A DNA stretch of 64,000 nt, taken from the NCBI GenBank assembly GCA_003282965.1, contig QBYF01000001.1:165236-229235 (forward strand), given 5' to 3'. Shown piece by piece: positions 26,129 to 36,351 of the stretch (position 1 is the first letter of the stretch; the number at the start of each line of letters is the position of its first letter). This DNA comes from Pelagibacteraceae bacterium AG-325-E13. Lineage in GTDB: Bacteria > Pseudomonadota > Alphaproteobacteria > Pelagibacterales > Pelagibacteraceae. The translations under genes and the position numbers were made by a program. Below the pieces are notes generated by a model, which was not told where the DNA came from, ran no database searches, and worked only from the letters and a program-made list of their open reading frames with translations.

Positions 26129-27586
26129 TTAATCAACTGCTCTCATTAAAGCTTTGGCCTTATTAACTGTTTCTACATATTCTTTATCAGGTTTACTATC
26201 GGCAACTATACCTGCTCCTGATTGTACGTAAAATTTCTTATCTTTAATCAAAGCAGTTCTTAACGTAATACAAGTATCAAATTCGTTATTAGGAGTAAAA
26301 TATCCAATCCCTCCCGCATATAATTTTCTTTTATTTTTTTCTAACTCATCAATAATTTCCATAGCTCTAATTTTAGGTGCTCCACTAACGGTACCAGCTG
26401 GAAATCCAGATAATAACGTTTCAAATAATGAAACTTTATTATTAAATTTGCCAGTCACATTTGAGACAATATGCATTACGTGTGAATATTTTTCGATTTT
26501 AAATTTTTCTGTTACCTTTACTGAATTAATCTTAGATACTTTACCCACGTCATTTCTTCCAAGATCTAAGAGCATCAGATGCTCAGCTAATTCTTTTTTG
26601 TCCTGAAGTAAATCTATTGCATATTTCTTATCTTCCTTATCATTTTTACCTCTTGGCCTTGTTCCAGCTATAGGTCTAATAGTTACTTCATTCTTTCTTA
26701 ATCTAACTAAAATTTCAGGACTGCTCCCTAATACGTTAAAGTCTTCATAATTAAAAAAAAACATAAAAGGTGAGGGGTTTAATTTCCTAAGATAATTATA
26801 AATTTCAATTGGCTTTTTTTCGAATTTTCTTTCAAAACGCTGACTTAATACTACTTGAAAAATATCACCTTTTTCAATGTATTTTTTTGCAGATTTAACT
26901 AGCGATTTAAATTTTTCTTTTGAAGTGTTTGATTTAATTAAATTTTTATTTTTTTTGAAGGTAAATTTTTCAGGTAGTTTTATATTTTCATAATTTTCAA
27001 ATAAAGAAAATTTACTGATAATTGCATTATAAGTTTCTTTATAATTTTTAATTTTTGTATCTGCATAAATATTTTCAATATAATGAATTTTTTTTTTTAG
27101 ATTATCATAAATTACTAAATTTTTTGGTCTAGATAATCTTATGTCTGGGATCTTTAGATCATCCTTACAATTGTTGGGAATTTTTTCGATATAACGAATA
27201 ATGTCATATGAAAAATATCCAACCAACATAGAAGACATTGAGGGCAGCTGTTTTGGAATTTTAATATTAAAACTCTTAATTAATTTGTTTATATAAATTA
27301 AAGGATTGCTTTTAATTTTAATTTTTTTCCCCAAAGTATTTATTGTAATTATATTATCATTCACATCCCATATTTTGTCTGGGTTTAGACCGATAATTGT
27401 ATACCTGCCTCTAATTTTTCCTTTCTCGACAGACTCAAAAATAAAACTATTTTTTTCTGCTAGTAAAAATCTAAATAAATTTTCTACCTTGTAATATTCT
27501 TTACAAAATTTTGATTTAAACAAAACTTGATGTTTTTTGTTAAAATGATTTTTCTGGAATTCTTTAAAACTAGCACTAATTTTCAT
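26129..27586 (-). CDS. trpE: Anthranilate synthase component I
   Basis: TrpE makes anthranilate from chorismate. The C-terminal chorismate-binding domain has GDIFQVVLSQRFER, PFMFFFNYEDFNVLGSSPEI, RPIAGTRPRG and FPAGTVSGAPKIRAMEII. The N-terminal part contains a short ESVEKGKIRGRYTIIGL segment near the tryptophan feedback site. Length 485 residues, unfused. It starts one base from the ppiD stop, so no attenuator or leader peptide fits between them; regulation must act upstream of ppiD. Confidence 0.97.
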   Translation of the reverse strand: MKISASFKEFQKNHFNKKHQVLFKSKFCKEYYKVENLFRFLLAEKNSFIFESVEKGKIRGRYTIIGLNPDKIWDVNDNIITINTLGKKIKIKSNPLIYINKLIKSFNIKIPKQLPSMSSMLVGYFSYDIIRYIEKIPNNCKDDLKIPDIRLSRPKNLVIYDNLKKKIHYIENIYADTKIKNYKETYNAIISKFSLFENYENIKLPEKFTFKKNKNLIKSNTSKEKFKSLVKSAKKYIEKGDIFQVVLSQRFERKFEKKPIEIYNYLRKLNPSPFMFFFNYEDFNVLGSSPEILVRLRKNEVTIRPIAGTRPRGKNDKEDKKYAIDLLQDKKELAEHLMLLDLGRNDVGKVSKINSVKVTEKFKIEKYSHVMHIVSNVTGKFNNKVSLFETLLSGFPAGTVSGAPKIRAMEIIDELEKNKRKLYAGGIGYFTPNNEFDTCITLRTALIKDKKFYVQSGAGIVADSKPDKEYVETVNKAKALMRAVD

Positions 27587-29040
27587 TAAAATGAATTTTT
27601 TACTCTATCAATTGTTCTTTTATTTAATTCAACTTTGTATTTTTCGTTCAAATTTTCATCAAACGTTTTGTAAATATTATTAATTAAATTTAGTCGAGCT
27701 TTTGCTTCATATTTCTCAAATTCTATGGAACCTTTTTCTATTTTCTTATATTTAGTTTTAATTCCTAGAACTAAAAAGTTTTTTGTTAATTCACTATTCG
27801 TAACTAAGTTTATTTCTCCATCTTTAATTAAAAAAATTCTTTTAATTATACCTTCTGTAAAAATTTCGTTTTGTTTTAAATTTGATATTTCATAATCTTT
27901 TACCTTTAAATTATTATCGTTAGCAAATTTTTCCATTTTAACTTTATCAAATCCACCCATACTTATATCTTTTATAATTGACGTATTATTTTCAATTTTA
28001 TTTTGAAAGTTAAGTTGAGAATTTATTGTTTTTAAAACATTAGAGTCAGTTATAGGCAGGTTATTTAATTCTATAGATTTTATTTCTGCTAAATAGTATT
28101 TGTTATCTACTTTTAAAACTTCGGGTATTTTTTCATTTTTAATTAGATAAATCTTATTAAAAAGATTATCGGATAAATTTTTTACACTCTTATTATTTTT
28201 ATCTTTTTTATTACTATCTATGCTATTAATTGTAATAATCTTTAAATCCTTTTCTACAGAAGACTTCTCAAAAGATTGTCCGTCTAAAACTTTATTCTCC
28301 AAAATATCAAGTTGTTTAAAAAAAGCTTCATCGTATTCATCACTCCCTGAGATCGCCTGAGTAGTCAGCTCTGCAAATTGAATAGATTTAAATTCTTCTA
28401 CAAATAAATTTTTATTTTTATCATATAATTCTTTAATTTTTTCTTGAGATGGTTTTTTATTTGAATGATATTTTTCTAAATCAATAAACTTTATAGTTTT
28501 AGTTTGATTTTCTTTTTTAAATGCATTTTCTACTAGAATATTTGGGATTGTTATTCCTCCTGCTATAAAACTTAAAAATTGTCTTCTAGACTCTTGTTCA
28601 ACAATATTTTGTTCAAATGTTGGGGCCGTTATGTTACTTGTCAAAAGAAACTTTTCGTATTCTGTTCTTGAAAATTTGTTATCTTTAAAAAATGATTTAT
28701 CGTTTTTAATAATATCTCTTAAAGAGTTATCATTTACTGTAATTCCGGACTTTTCTATTTCGAGAGCCATTACTTTTCTACCAATAAATTGTGCTAAAAT
28801 TTTTTCTATTAAATCAGTTTTTGGTAAACTTTTTATTTGTTCTTCATTTAAATTTAGTCGGTTTAAATAATTCATAAATTCTTGAGTACTTACTTTTTTA
28901 GAGTCAATTGTGGCAATCACATTTTGATTTCCACCTCTAAATACATCTCCCATTCCCCAAAATACAAATGGCAAAATGATAATTCCTACTAGAAGTTTTA
29001 CAAAAAACGATTTAGATAATTTTCCTATTGAAGTTGCCAT
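27586..29040 (-). CDS. ppiD: PpiD/SurA-like periplasmic folding protein
   Basis: Inner-membrane-anchored periplasmic chaperone with a parvulin-type fold. The N terminus MATSIGKLSKSFFVKLLVGI leads into one transmembrane helix (~13-31), then a SurA_N-like domain with IATIDSKKVSTQEFMNYLNR. A degenerate central parvulin domain and a helical C-terminal part follow. Length 484 residues, shorter than E. coli PpiD. Isomerase-site residues are hard to identify, so chaperone function is more certain than isomerase activity. ppiD directly upstream of trpE is a common alphaproteobacterial order. Confidence 0.88.
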   Translation of the reverse strand: MATSIGKLSKSFFVKLLVGIIILPFVFWGMGDVFRGGNQNVIATIDSKKVSTQEFMNYLNRLNLNEEQIKSLPKTDLIEKILAQFIGRKVMALEIEKSGITVNDNSLRDIIKNDKSFFKDNKFSRTEYEKFLLTSNITAPTFEQNIVEQESRRQFLSFIAGGITIPNILVENAFKKENQTKTIKFIDLEKYHSNKKPSQEKIKELYDKNKNLFVEEFKSIQFAELTTQAISGSDEYDEAFFKQLDILENKVLDGQSFEKSSVEKDLKIITINSIDSNKKDKNNKSVKNLSDNLFNKIYLIKNEKIPEVLKVDNKYYLAEIKSIELNNLPITDSNVLKTINSQLNFQNKIENNTSIIKDISMGGFDKVKMEKFANDNNLKVKDYEISNLKQNEIFTEGIIKRIFLIKDGEINLVTNSELTKNFLVLGIKTKYKKIEKGSIEFEKYEAKARLNLINNIYKTFDENLNEKYKVELNKRTIDRVKNSF

Positions 29041-29104
29041 TTTAATAATCTAATAAGTGTTAAAATAATACACCTATAAATCAAATTTTAAACTAAGGCA
29101 AATA

Positions 29105-29848
29105 ATGAAGTACTTTATTGGAAATTGGAAAATGTTTGGTGTTCCTAGATCAATTAAAATACTAAATAAGATTAACTCTTTTAGAGCCAAAGATAAAAAC
29201 AGAAATAAATATCGAGTAATTATTACTCCGCCTTACACACTCTTAGAGTATTTTGCGAAGCAATTTAAAAACAAAAGAATTACGATTGGTTCTCAAAACT
29301 GTTATCAAAAAGATAAATTTTCATCTAATACTGCAGCAATAAGTCCATATATGATTAGAAGTGTAGGGGCTAAATATACACTTGTTGGACACTCCGATAA
29401 TAGAGCTGAAGGTGACACAGATTTAATGCTAAAAAATAAAGTCAAATTTGCACTAAAAAATAATTTAAAAGTTGTTTTTTGTATTGGTGAAAATAAAAAA
29501 CAAAAAAAAAATAATCAAACATTTGGTGTTTTAAAAAAACAGTTAGTTAAAGTTTTAGAAAAAAAGCTCAATAAGAATAATATTATTGTTGCTTATGAAC
29601 CGATTTGGTCCATTGGAACAGGCAAAATACCAAAACAGAAAGATTTATTAAAAACAACTATTTATATTAAAAAAGTTTTAAAAAATATTTTTAAAAAGAA
29701 GAGCCCTCCAGTTCTTTATGGCGGTTCAGTAGATGGAGATAATATCGATACGTTTAGGCAAATTAAAGAAATCAATGGTTTTTTAATTGGTGGAGCATCA
29801 AAATCATCTAAAAAATTTATTGATATAATAAAAAATTACTATAGATAA
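29105..29848 (+). CDS. tpiA: Triose-phosphate isomerase
   Basis: TIM interconverts DHAP and glyceraldehyde 3-phosphate. The N-terminal FIGNWKMFG carries the catalytic Asn and Lys, the electrophilic His is in LVGHSDNRAEGDTD (~residue 92), the catalytic Glu in AYEPIWSIGTGKIP (~163), and the phosphate loop is LYGGSVDGDNI. The 247-residue length is standard. The near-invariant GHSERR reads GHSDNR here. tpiA is divergent from ppiD across 64 bp that must hold both promoters; secG follows five bases downstream. Confidence 0.96.
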   Translation: MKYFIGNWKMFGVPRSIKILNKINSFRAKDKNRNKYRVIITPPYTLLEYFAKQFKNKRITIGSQNCYQKDKFSSNTAAISPYMIRSVGAKYTLVGHSDNRAEGDTDLMLKNKVKFALKNNLKVVFCIGENKKQKKNNQTFGVLKKQLVKVLEKKLNKNNIIVAYEPIWSIGTGKIPKQKDLLKTTIYIKKVLKNIFKKKSPPVLYGGSVDGDNIDTFRQIKEINGFLIGGASKSSKKFIDIIKNYYR

Positions 29849-29853
29849 GCACT

Positions 29854-30153
29854 ATGGAAAGTTTACTGATTACAATTAACATTATACTTGCAATAATTTT
29901 AATTATTTCTGTTCTATTGCAAAAATCAGAAGGTGGGGCGCTCGGTCTAGGTGTTTCACAAGATAATTTCACGTCAGCCAGATCAGTTGGAAGTTTTTTA
30001 ACTAAATTCACTTCTGTAATTGCAGCTTTATTTATTATTTGTAGTATTGCTATTGTTGCGATTTCAAGAGATGAGCTTCGTGAAACACAATCAGTTCTTG
30101 AGAAACAAGAAGAAGAAGACTCAAGTCTTCCACAAATTCCTCAGTCAAAATAA
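29854..30153 (+). CDS. secG: Protein translocase subunit SecG
   Basis: SecG is the accessory membrane subunit of the SecYEG translocon. The 99-residue protein has two transmembrane helices (residues ~3-23 and ~51-72) joined by the conserved loop LLQKSEGGALGLGVSQDNFT and ARSVGSFLTKFT. The C-terminal tail is Glu/Gln-rich. The order tpiA-secG-pyrG is conserved in many alphaproteobacteria. The overlapping minus-strand ORF is a shadow. Confidence 0.95.
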   Translation: MESLLITINIILAIILIISVLLQKSEGGALGLGVSQDNFTSARSVGSFLTKFTSVIAALFIICSIAIVAISRDELRETQSVLEKQEEEDSSLPQIPQSK

Positions 30154-30199
30154 ATTAAACGCTTTGTGTTTAGCAATTTATAAAGTATAACATACTTCC

Positions 30200-31822
30200 A
30201 TGGCGCGATATATTTTCGTAACTGGCGGCGTGGTCTCATCTTTAGGCAAAGGATTATCATCAGCTTCACTAGCTTATCTTTTACAATCAAGAGGTTACAA
30301 AGTTAGAATTAGAAAACTGGATCCTTATTTAAATGTTGATCCTGGTACTATGAGTCCATTTCAACACGGAGAAGTTTATGTTACTAACGATGGAGCAGAA
30401 ACCGATCTAGATCTGGGACACTACGAAAGATTTTCAGGAATTTCTGCTAAAAAATCTGACAATATAACAACAGGAAAAATTTACAATGATGTACTCAAGA
30501 GAGAGAGACAAGGTAAATATTTAGGCAAAACTGTTCAAGTTATTCCACACATCACTAATAGAATAAAAGAGTTTATTAAGAATGATGTTAAAAAAGAAGA
30601 TTTTGTTATTTGTGAGATAGGAGGAACTGTAGGGGACATAGAAAGCCTTCCTTTTTTAGAGGCTATAAGACAATTTTCAAATGAGTTGGGTAGAAAAAAT
30701 ACTTTGTTTATTCATCTTACTTTAGTTCCTTATATGAAAGCATCTGATGAAATAAAAACAAAACCTACTCAACATTCTGTAAAAGAACTACGAAGCATTG
30801 GTATACAGCCAGATATTATTATTTGTAGATCAGAAAGATCTATTCCTTTAGATCAAAGAAAGAAAATTTCTTTATTTTGCAATGTTTCTATCAAAGATGT
30901 GATCGAAACTGTTGATGTAAAAACAATTTATGAGGCTCCAATAAGCTTTAATAAAGAAAAATTGGATGAAAGAGTATTAAAATTTTTTAAAATTAAATCT
31001 AAAAAGAAAGTCAATCTTCAACCATGGAAGAAAATTACACAATTAGTTTTAAATACAAAGAATAAAGTAAATATTGCAATCATCGGCAAATATGTAGAGC
31101 TTAAAGATGCTTATAAATCTTTAGACGAAGCTTTAACACATGGTGGTATAGCTAACAATTTGAAAGTCAATCTTGTAAGAATTGAGTCTGATCATTTAAA
31201 ACCAAGAGACATAAATAATAAATTGAAAGATGTATCAGGGATCTTAATACCAGGAGGTTTTGGTAAAAGAGGCACCGAAGGAAAAATTGCGGCAATAAAC
31301 TATGCTAGAATAAATGAAATACCTTTTTTAGGTATTTGTTTTGGAATGCAAATGGCTGTTATTGAATTTGCTAGAAATAAGTTGAATATAAAAAATGCAA
31401 CATCTAGTGAATTTGGTTCTTCAAAAGCTTCAGTTGTGGGTTTAATGAGTGAATGGATTAAAGATGGTAAATTAATGAAAGGAACTGATAAAGACCTGGG
31501 TGGAACTATGAGATTAGGAAGTTATGAAGCAAGACTTAAAAAAGACACAAAAATAAGTAAAATTTATAATTCTTTAAAGATTGAAGAAAGACATCGTCAT
31601 AGATATGAAGTTAACATCAATTATAAAGAAGATTTTGAAAACAAAGGAATGATTTTTTCAGGTTTATCTCCAGACAATAAATTGCCAGAAATTATTGAAT
31701 TAGAGGATCATCCTTGGTTTATAGGAGTTCAGTTTCATCCTGAATTTAAATCTAGACCTTTAACACCACATCCTTTATTCTCATCATTTATAAAGGCCGC
31801 AAAAATCAATTCGAAAAAATGA
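30200..31822 (+). CDS. pyrG: CTP synthase
   Basis: PyrG aminates UTP to CTP with glutamine and ATP. The N-terminal synthetase domain starts with [19 protein letters not shown], contains [20 protein letters not shown] and [20 protein letters not shown]. The C-terminal class I amidotransferase domain has the nucleophile Cys in [18 protein letters not shown] and His-Glu in [12 protein letters not shown]. Length 540 residues is typical. The stop overlaps kdsA by ATGA. No pyrG attenuator with a C-run is seen in the 46-bp upstream spacer. Confidence 0.98.
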   Translation: MARYIFVTGGVVSSLGKGLSSASLAYLLQSRGYKVRIRKLDPYLNVDPGTMSPFQHGEVYVTNDGAETDLDLGHYERFSGISAKKSDNITTGKIYNDVLKRERQGKYLGKTVQVIPHITNRIKEFIKNDVKKEDFVICEIGGTVGDIESLPFLEAIRQFSNELGRKNTLFIHLTLVPYMKASDEIKTKPTQHSVKELRSIGIQPDIIICRSERSIPLDQRKKISLFCNVSIKDVIETVDVKTIYEAPISFNKEKLDERVLKFFKIKSKKKVNLQPWKKITQLVLNTKNKVNIAIIGKYVELKDAYKSLDEALTHGGIANNLKVNLVRIESDHLKPRDINNKLKDVSGILIPGGFGKRGTEGKIAAINYARINEIPFLGICFGMQMAVIEFARNKLNIKNATSSEFGSSKASVVGLMSEWIKDGKLMKGTDKDLGGTMRLGSYEARLKKDTKISKIYNSLKIEERHRHRYEVNINYKEDFENKGMIFSGLSPDNKLPEIIELEDHPWFIGVQFHPEFKSRPLTPHPLFSSFIKAAKINSKK

Positions 31823-32643
31823 AAAATCAAAAAGTAAAATGTTCTAATTTTGAGATTGCTAATGATAAACCATTTACTTTAATTTCAGGTCCATGTCAGT
31901 TGGAAAATGAAACTCATGCAATGAAAATTTCTACTGAACTTAAAAAAATTACTTCCGATCTTGGAATAAATTTAATTTATAAAACTTCTTTTGATAAAGC
32001 TAACAGAACAAGCCTTAAAGGCAAAAGAGGGATGGGATTAGAAAAATCTTTACCTATCTTTGATAAAATAAGAAAAGAAGTTGATGTTCCAATTTTAACA
32101 GATATTCATACAGCTGAACAATGTTCAATTGTTTCTAATCATGTCGATGTTTTGCAAATACCCGCATTTTTATGTCGTCAAACAGATTTACTTATTGCTG
32201 CAGCAAAAACAGGAAAAATTATTAATGTTAAGAAAGGTCAATTTTTAGCTCCATGGGATATGACTAATGTAATAAAAAAAATTGAAGAATCTGGAAATAA
32301 AAATATTTTAATTACAGAGAGAGGTGCAAGTTTTGGGTATAATACTTTAGTATCAGATATGAGAGCATTACCAATTATGTCAAAATTTGGCTTTCCAATT
32401 GTTTTTGACGCTACACATTCTGTTCAACAACCTGGAGGAATGGGTGAAAAAAGTGGAGGACAAAGAGAATTCGTTCCTTATTTAGCTAGAGCTGCAATTG
32501 CCGTAGGTGTTGGAGCAATTTTTATGGAAACTCACGATGATCCAGATAATGCGCCATCGGACGGTCCAAATATGGTGCCATTAAATGAAATGAAAACTTT
32601 ATTAAAAAAATTAACCGAAATAGATAATTTAATAAAAAAATAA
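31819..32643 (+). CDS. kdsA: 3-deoxy-D-manno-octulosonate 8-phosphate synthase
   Basis: KdsA condenses PEP with arabinose 5-phosphate for Kdo, the inner-core sugar linked to lipid A. Motifs include [44 protein letters not shown]-like [23 protein letters not shown] and [12 protein letters not shown]. The 274-residue length is normal. An N-terminal CxxN-type signature for metal dependence (the asparagine/cysteine switch) would need alignment. It links functionally to the lpx cluster earlier in the window. Confidence 0.97.
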   Translation: MKNQKVKCSNFEIANDKPFTLISGPCQLENETHAMKISTELKKITSDLGINLIYKTSFDKANRTSLKGKRGMGLEKSLPIFDKIRKEVDVPILTDIHTAEQCSIVSNHVDVLQIPAFLCRQTDLLIAAAKTGKIINVKKGQFLAPWDMTNVIKKIEESGNKNILITERGASFGYNTLVSDMRALPIMSKFGFPIVFDATHSVQQPGGMGEKSGGQREFVPYLARAAIAVGVGAIFMETHDDPDNAPSDGPNMVPLNEMKTLLKKLTEIDNLIKK

Positions 32644-32647
32644 TTAG

Positions 32648-33904
32648 ATGGCTAAAATTTTCAACGTTAAAGGTCGTCAAGTTTTTGACAGTAGAGGAAA
32701 CCCAACTGTCGAAGCAGAAGTTTTTTTAGATAATGATATTTCTGCAACAGCTATATCACCATCTGGCGCGTCAACAGGAGCTTTTGAAGCTCACGAATTA
32801 AGAGATCAAGATAAAAATAATTTTTTAGGTAAAAGCGTTAATAATGCTGTTGATAATATAAATAAAAAAATTCGATCAAGTTTAAAGGGATTAGATCCGA
32901 CCGACCAATCTAAAATTGATAAAGTTTTATTAGATTTAGATGGTAGTGAAAATAAAAAAAATCTTGGAGCTAACGCCACTTTAGCTGTATCTTTAGCTAA
33001 TTCAAAATCTGCTGCCTTATCAACTAAAAAACCTCTTTATAGAAATTTAGGAAATTCTTTCTCATTACCTATTCCATTAATGAATATCATTAATGGAGGA
33101 GCTCACGCAGACAATGATTTAAACATACAAGAGTTTATGATTAGACCGGATTCAGCAAAAAATTTTATAGATGCAGTGGAAAAATGTTTTTTAGTTATCC
33201 AAAATTTAAAAGATTTATTAAAATCAAAAAAAATGCTTACTAATGTTGGTGACGAGGGAGGTTTTGCACCATCAATTAACACTAATGAAGAAGCACTTGA
33301 ATTAATTGTAAGTGCAATAGAAAAATCAAAGTTAACACCTGGTAAAGACGTTTTAATTTGTTTAGATGTAGCTGCTAACGAATTAATTAATAAAGAAGGC
33401 CAATATTCAATTCAATCAAGTAATTTTACCTCAGCCGACGATGTTATTGGTTATTATAAGAAATTAACTTCGAGTTACCCAATTAAATCTATAGAAGATC
33501 CTTTTGCTGAAGAAGATTGGGAATCTTGGAAAAAAATTACAGCTGAGGTAGGAAACAATGTTCAAATTGTTGGTGATGATTTATTTGTAACAAATTCTAA
33601 AAGATTAAAAAAAGGAATAGATAATAAATCTGCTAATAGTATTCTAGTTAAACCCAATCAAATTGGAACTTTATCTGAAACGTTGGAAGTTGTTTCTATT
33701 GCAAAACAGGCTAATTTTAACACAATTATTTCTCATAGATCAGGAGATACAGAAGATACATTTATTGCTGATTTAGCAGTTGCCACAGAATCATCTCAAA
33801 TAAAAACTGGATCTTTAGCAAGATCTGAAAGAGTAGCTAAATATAATAGGTTGTTACGCATAGAAGAAGAACTTGGAAATCAAGTTAAAATGGCTAAAAT
33901 CTAA
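32648..33904 (+). CDS. eno: Enolase (phosphopyruvate hydratase)
   Basis: Enolase interconverts 2-phosphoglycerate and PEP. Recognisable parts are the N-terminal GRQVFDSRGNPTVEAEVFL, PSGASTGAFEAHELRD, the magnesium region LDVAANELINKEGQ with SIEDPFAEEDWE, VGDDLFVTN and the active-site Lys/His stretch ILVKPNQIGTLSE with ISHRSGDTED. Length 418 residues, typical for bacteria. The next gene is ftsB two bases on. Confidence 0.98.
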   Translation: MAKIFNVKGRQVFDSRGNPTVEAEVFLDNDISATAISPSGASTGAFEAHELRDQDKNNFLGKSVNNAVDNINKKIRSSLKGLDPTDQSKIDKVLLDLDGSENKKNLGANATLAVSLANSKSAALSTKKPLYRNLGNSFSLPIPLMNIINGGAHADNDLNIQEFMIRPDSAKNFIDAVEKCFLVIQNLKDLLKSKKMLTNVGDEGGFAPSINTNEEALELIVSAIEKSKLTPGKDVLICLDVAANELINKEGQYSIQSSNFTSADDVIGYYKKLTSSYPIKSIEDPFAEEDWESWKKITAEVGNNVQIVGDDLFVTNSKRLKKGIDNKSANSILVKPNQIGTLSETLEVVSIAKQANFNTIISHRSGDTEDTFIADLAVATESSQIKTGSLARSERVAKYNRLLRIEEELGNQVKMAKI

Positions 33905-33906
33905 TA

Positions 33907-34200
33907 ATGCGGCTTATTGAAAGTTTTAAAAAGAAAAAACTTATATTATTAAATATATTTTTATCACTTTATGTGGGTATTAACCTTGTAGGTGGTGAGA
34001 GAGGATTAGTTTCATATTTTGAAAAAAAGAAAATACATCAAGAGCTTATTCAAAGAGAAACTTTTCTTAAAGAGGAGATTCAAGACTTAAAACACAAAAT
34101 TAAATTAATAAAAAATAATGATTTAGATTATTTAGACATGCTATATAGAGATAAGCTAAAATACGGAACTAAAGACGAAATTTTGATAAAATTAAAATGA
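33907..34200 (+). CDS. ftsB: Septum formation initiator FtsB/DivIC-like
   Basis: A short bitopic division protein that bridges FtsL and FtsQ. The 97-residue product has a basic N terminus, one transmembrane helix (~13-30, [19 protein letters not shown]), a GERGLVSY motif, and a coiled coil (~38-68, [20 protein letters not shown]) as usual for the family. The position directly after eno is diagnostic. Its stop overlaps the lipA start by four bases; the pdhABC genes often found next are absent. Confidence 0.9.
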   Translation: MRLIESFKKKKLILLNIFLSLYVGINLVGGERGLVSYFEKKKIHQELIQRETFLKEEIQDLKHKIKLIKNNDLDYLDMLYRDKLKYGTKDEILIKLK

Positions 34201-35141
34201 GAAATAAAACCAGACATCCAGAAAAAGTTAATAAACCAGTAAACCCTATTAAAAAAAAACCAGAGTGGATTAGGTCTAAAATTGTAGACTCAAAAGTTTT
34301 TTTTCAAACTAAGCAAGTGGTAAATCAAAATAACCTCGTAACAGTATGTCAGGAAGCTAACTGTCCAAATATAACTGAGTGCTGGAGTAAAAAGCACGCT
34401 ACATTTATGATTATGGGAGACACTTGTACGAGAGCTTGTGCATTTTGCGATGTTAAAACTGGAAAACCAAAAAGTCTAGATATCTTTGAACCAGTTAAAA
34501 TTTCAAATGCAGTTAAAAAGTTAAATTTAAAACATGTCGTTATTACCTCAGTAGATAGAGACGATCTTGATGATGGTGGAGCAAATCATTTTTATAAAGT
34601 CGTTGAAACAACAAGAGACAAAAACCCTGATACCTCTATAGAAGTTCTAACTCCAGATTTTTTAAGAAAAGGAGATGCCTATAAAAAAGTTCTTGAGGCA
34701 GATCTTGATGTTTTTAATCATAATATTGAAACTATTCCAAGGCTATATACCAAAGTAAGACCAGGAGCCAGATACTTTGCTTCTTTAGAGCTTTTAAAAA
34801 ATGCAAAACACTACAATAAAAAAGTTTTCACAAAATCTGGTATAATGGTTGGTCTAGGAGAAAATAAAGAGGAAATTATTCAAGTAATGGATGACTTAAG
34901 ATCTGTGGAAGTCGATTTCATAACAATTGGACAGTACTTACAACCATCTGCTAAACATCATCCTCTTCACCGCTATTATCATCCAAAAGAATTTAAAGAG
35001 TTAGAAAATATAGCTAAAACAAAAGGATTTTTATTAGTGTCCTCTTCACCTTTGACCAGATCTTCCTATCATGCTGATGAAGACTTTAGAAAATTACAAG
35101 ACGCAAGAAATAAGCAACTTGAATGTCATCCGCATCAATAA
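34197..35141 (+). CDS. lipA: Lipoyl synthase
   Basis: LipA inserts two sulfurs into octanoyl groups on lipoyl domains, using two iron-sulfur clusters. The auxiliary-cluster cysteines are in [12 protein letters not shown] and the radical-SAM triad in [27 protein letters not shown] and [20 protein letters not shown] are conserved later parts, and the final [10 protein letters not shown] contains the Ser that ligates the auxiliary cluster. 314 residues. It overlaps the COQ10-like gene by 19 bases. Confidence 0.97.
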   Translation: MRNKTRHPEKVNKPVNPIKKKPEWIRSKIVDSKVFFQTKQVVNQNNLVTVCQEANCPNITECWSKKHATFMIMGDTCTRACAFCDVKTGKPKSLDIFEPVKISNAVKKLNLKHVVITSVDRDDLDDGGANHFYKVVETTRDKNPDTSIEVLTPDFLRKGDAYKKVLEADLDVFNHNIETIPRLYTKVRPGARYFASLELLKNAKHYNKKVFTKSGIMVGLGENKEEIIQVMDDLRSVEVDFITIGQYLQPSAKHHPLHRYYHPKEFKELENIAKTKGFLLVSSSPLTRSSYHADEDFRKLQDARNKQLECHPHQ

Positions 35142-35566
35142 AAAAAATTATTCCTTGTAAAAAAGATCAACTTATTAAAATGGTTTTGGATATAGAAAAG
35201 TATCCTGAATTTGTTCCTTGGTGTATAGAAGGTAAAATTTATGATAAAAATGAAAGTGAGGATTTAATTACTTTTAGTGGAGATTTAAAGGTAGGTAAAA
35301 GTCTTTTAAACGAAACTTTCTCTAGCCACGTTTCATACTATAAAGAAAAAGACAAAATAATTGTTACTAATCTTGATGGACCTTTAAAGCATCTTAAAAA
35401 TGAATGGGTTTTTAAAGAAGTAAATAATGCCACACAATTAGAGTTTTTTATTGATTTTGAATTAAAAAATCCTATTTTAAATTCAATTATGAAAAAATCT
35501 TTTGAATTAGGACTTAATAAAATAGCTAAGTCTTTTGAAGAGAGGGCAATTAAATTATATAAATAA
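35123..35566 (+). CDS. COQ10/RatA-like START-fold protein
   Basis: Small START/polyketide-cyclase-like lipid-binding protein. Alphaproteobacterial members after lipA are usually annotated as ubiquinone-binding COQ10 homologues; the related E. coli RatA has been linked to ribosome assembly. The first strand and helix are conserved: [20 protein letters not shown] followed by WC. Later [15 protein letters not shown] and the final helix [17 protein letters not shown] form the hydrophobic tunnel lid. 147 residues. The start within lipA is supported by good family alignment from residue 1. It ends one base into the next gene (TAATG). Confidence 0.9.
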   Translation: MSSASIKKIIPCKKDQLIKMVLDIEKYPEFVPWCIEGKIYDKNESEDLITFSGDLKVGKSLLNETFSSHVSYYKEKDKIIVTNLDGPLKHLKNEWVFKEVNNATQLEFFIDFELKNPILNSIMKKSFELGLNKIAKSFEERAIKLYK

Positions 35567-35880
35567 TGCTAGGTGTTACGTTATTATTAATTTTTTTATC
35601 TATTATTTGTAAATTTTTAGCATCTTATATTAAAAAAATTAGAACTGGGGACTCCAACGAAAGTGATATAACTTATTGGATGTTTTCGTATGATTTTAAA
35701 TCAAAAAATAAAGCTTGGTCGCCTGAAGATAAGAATTTTCTAAAAAGAAAAAGAAAAAGAAATGCTTTAGTATTTGCTCTTTACATAAATGTTTTCTTAA
35801 TCTTTTTGACTTTTAACAGTTTTATAGCTCATTTATTGGATGTTATTGTTGAATTTCAAAAATTTAGTTACCCAGTTTAA
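35566..35880 (+). CDS. Small hypothetical membrane protein
   Basis: No family recognised. A first hydrophobic helix starts at residue 2 (LGVTLLLIFLSIICKFLASY), followed by a cytoplasmic-looking charged loop with a run of Lys/Arg (KRKRKRN, about residue 62-68). A second helix follows (~69-92, ALVFALYINVFLIFLTFNSF). The TAATG overlap with the upstream COQ10-like gene indicates co-translation. Convergent with cinA, only three bases apart at their stops. Confidence 0.7.
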   Translation: MLGVTLLLIFLSIICKFLASYIKKIRTGDSNESDITYWMFSYDFKSKNKAWSPEDKNFLKRKRKRNALVFALYINVFLIFLTFNSFIAHLLDVIVEFQKFSYPV

Positions 35881-35883
35881 ATA

Positions 35884-36351
35884 TTATAGCTGTTTAAAGA
35901 TTAAACTAAGAGCTTTTTTAACCGTAGCTTTTTGAATTGCATTTCTGCCTTTATTTTTAAATTGGTTTTTACTAACTACAATTTTCTTACCATTTTTCAC
36001 ACCAATATAAACAAGTCCTACTGGTTTTTGCTTAGTGCCACCCTTAGGTCCAGCTATTCCAGTGATCGAGACACACATTTTACTTTTACTAATTTTACTT
36101 AGATTATTAACCATAGACAGACAGCACTGAATACTTACAGCACCATGCTTTTGAATAATTTTTTTAGGAACTTTTAAAATACCCATTTTGGCTTGATTAG
36201 AGTAAGTGACTAAACCCATTGAAAATACTTTAGATGCGCCACTAACAGAAGTAATAGCACTTGAAAGCATTCCACCGGTGCAAGACTCAGTTATAGCTAA
36301 TTTAAGTTTTTTTCTCTTTAGCTGAGATATGATTTTTTTATTTAAGGTCAT
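35884..36351 (-). CDS. pncC: CinA C-terminal-type nicotinamide-nucleotide amidase
   Basis: PncC deamidates nicotinamide mononucleotide in NAD salvage. The signature is at the N terminus: LAITESCTGGMLSSAITSVS, then SMGLVTYSNQAKMGIL and SITGIAGPKGGTKQKPVGLV. At 155 residues it consists only of the CinA C-terminal domain, without the N-terminal molybdopterin-binding-like part, as common in alphaproteobacteria. It overlaps pgpA by four bases. Confidence 0.95.
   Translation of the reverse strand: MTLNKKIISQLKRKKLKLAITESCTGGMLSSAITSVSGASKVFSMGLVTYSNQAKMGILKVPKKIIQKHGAVSIQCCLSMVNNLSKISKSKMCVSITGIAGPKGGTKQKPVGLVYIGVKNGKKIVVSKNQFKNKGRNAIQKATVKKALSLIFKQL

Noticed and set aside
27500-29040. Search for a trp leader peptide/attenuator before trpE
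   Set aside because: trpE starts one base from ppiD, so no leader fits.
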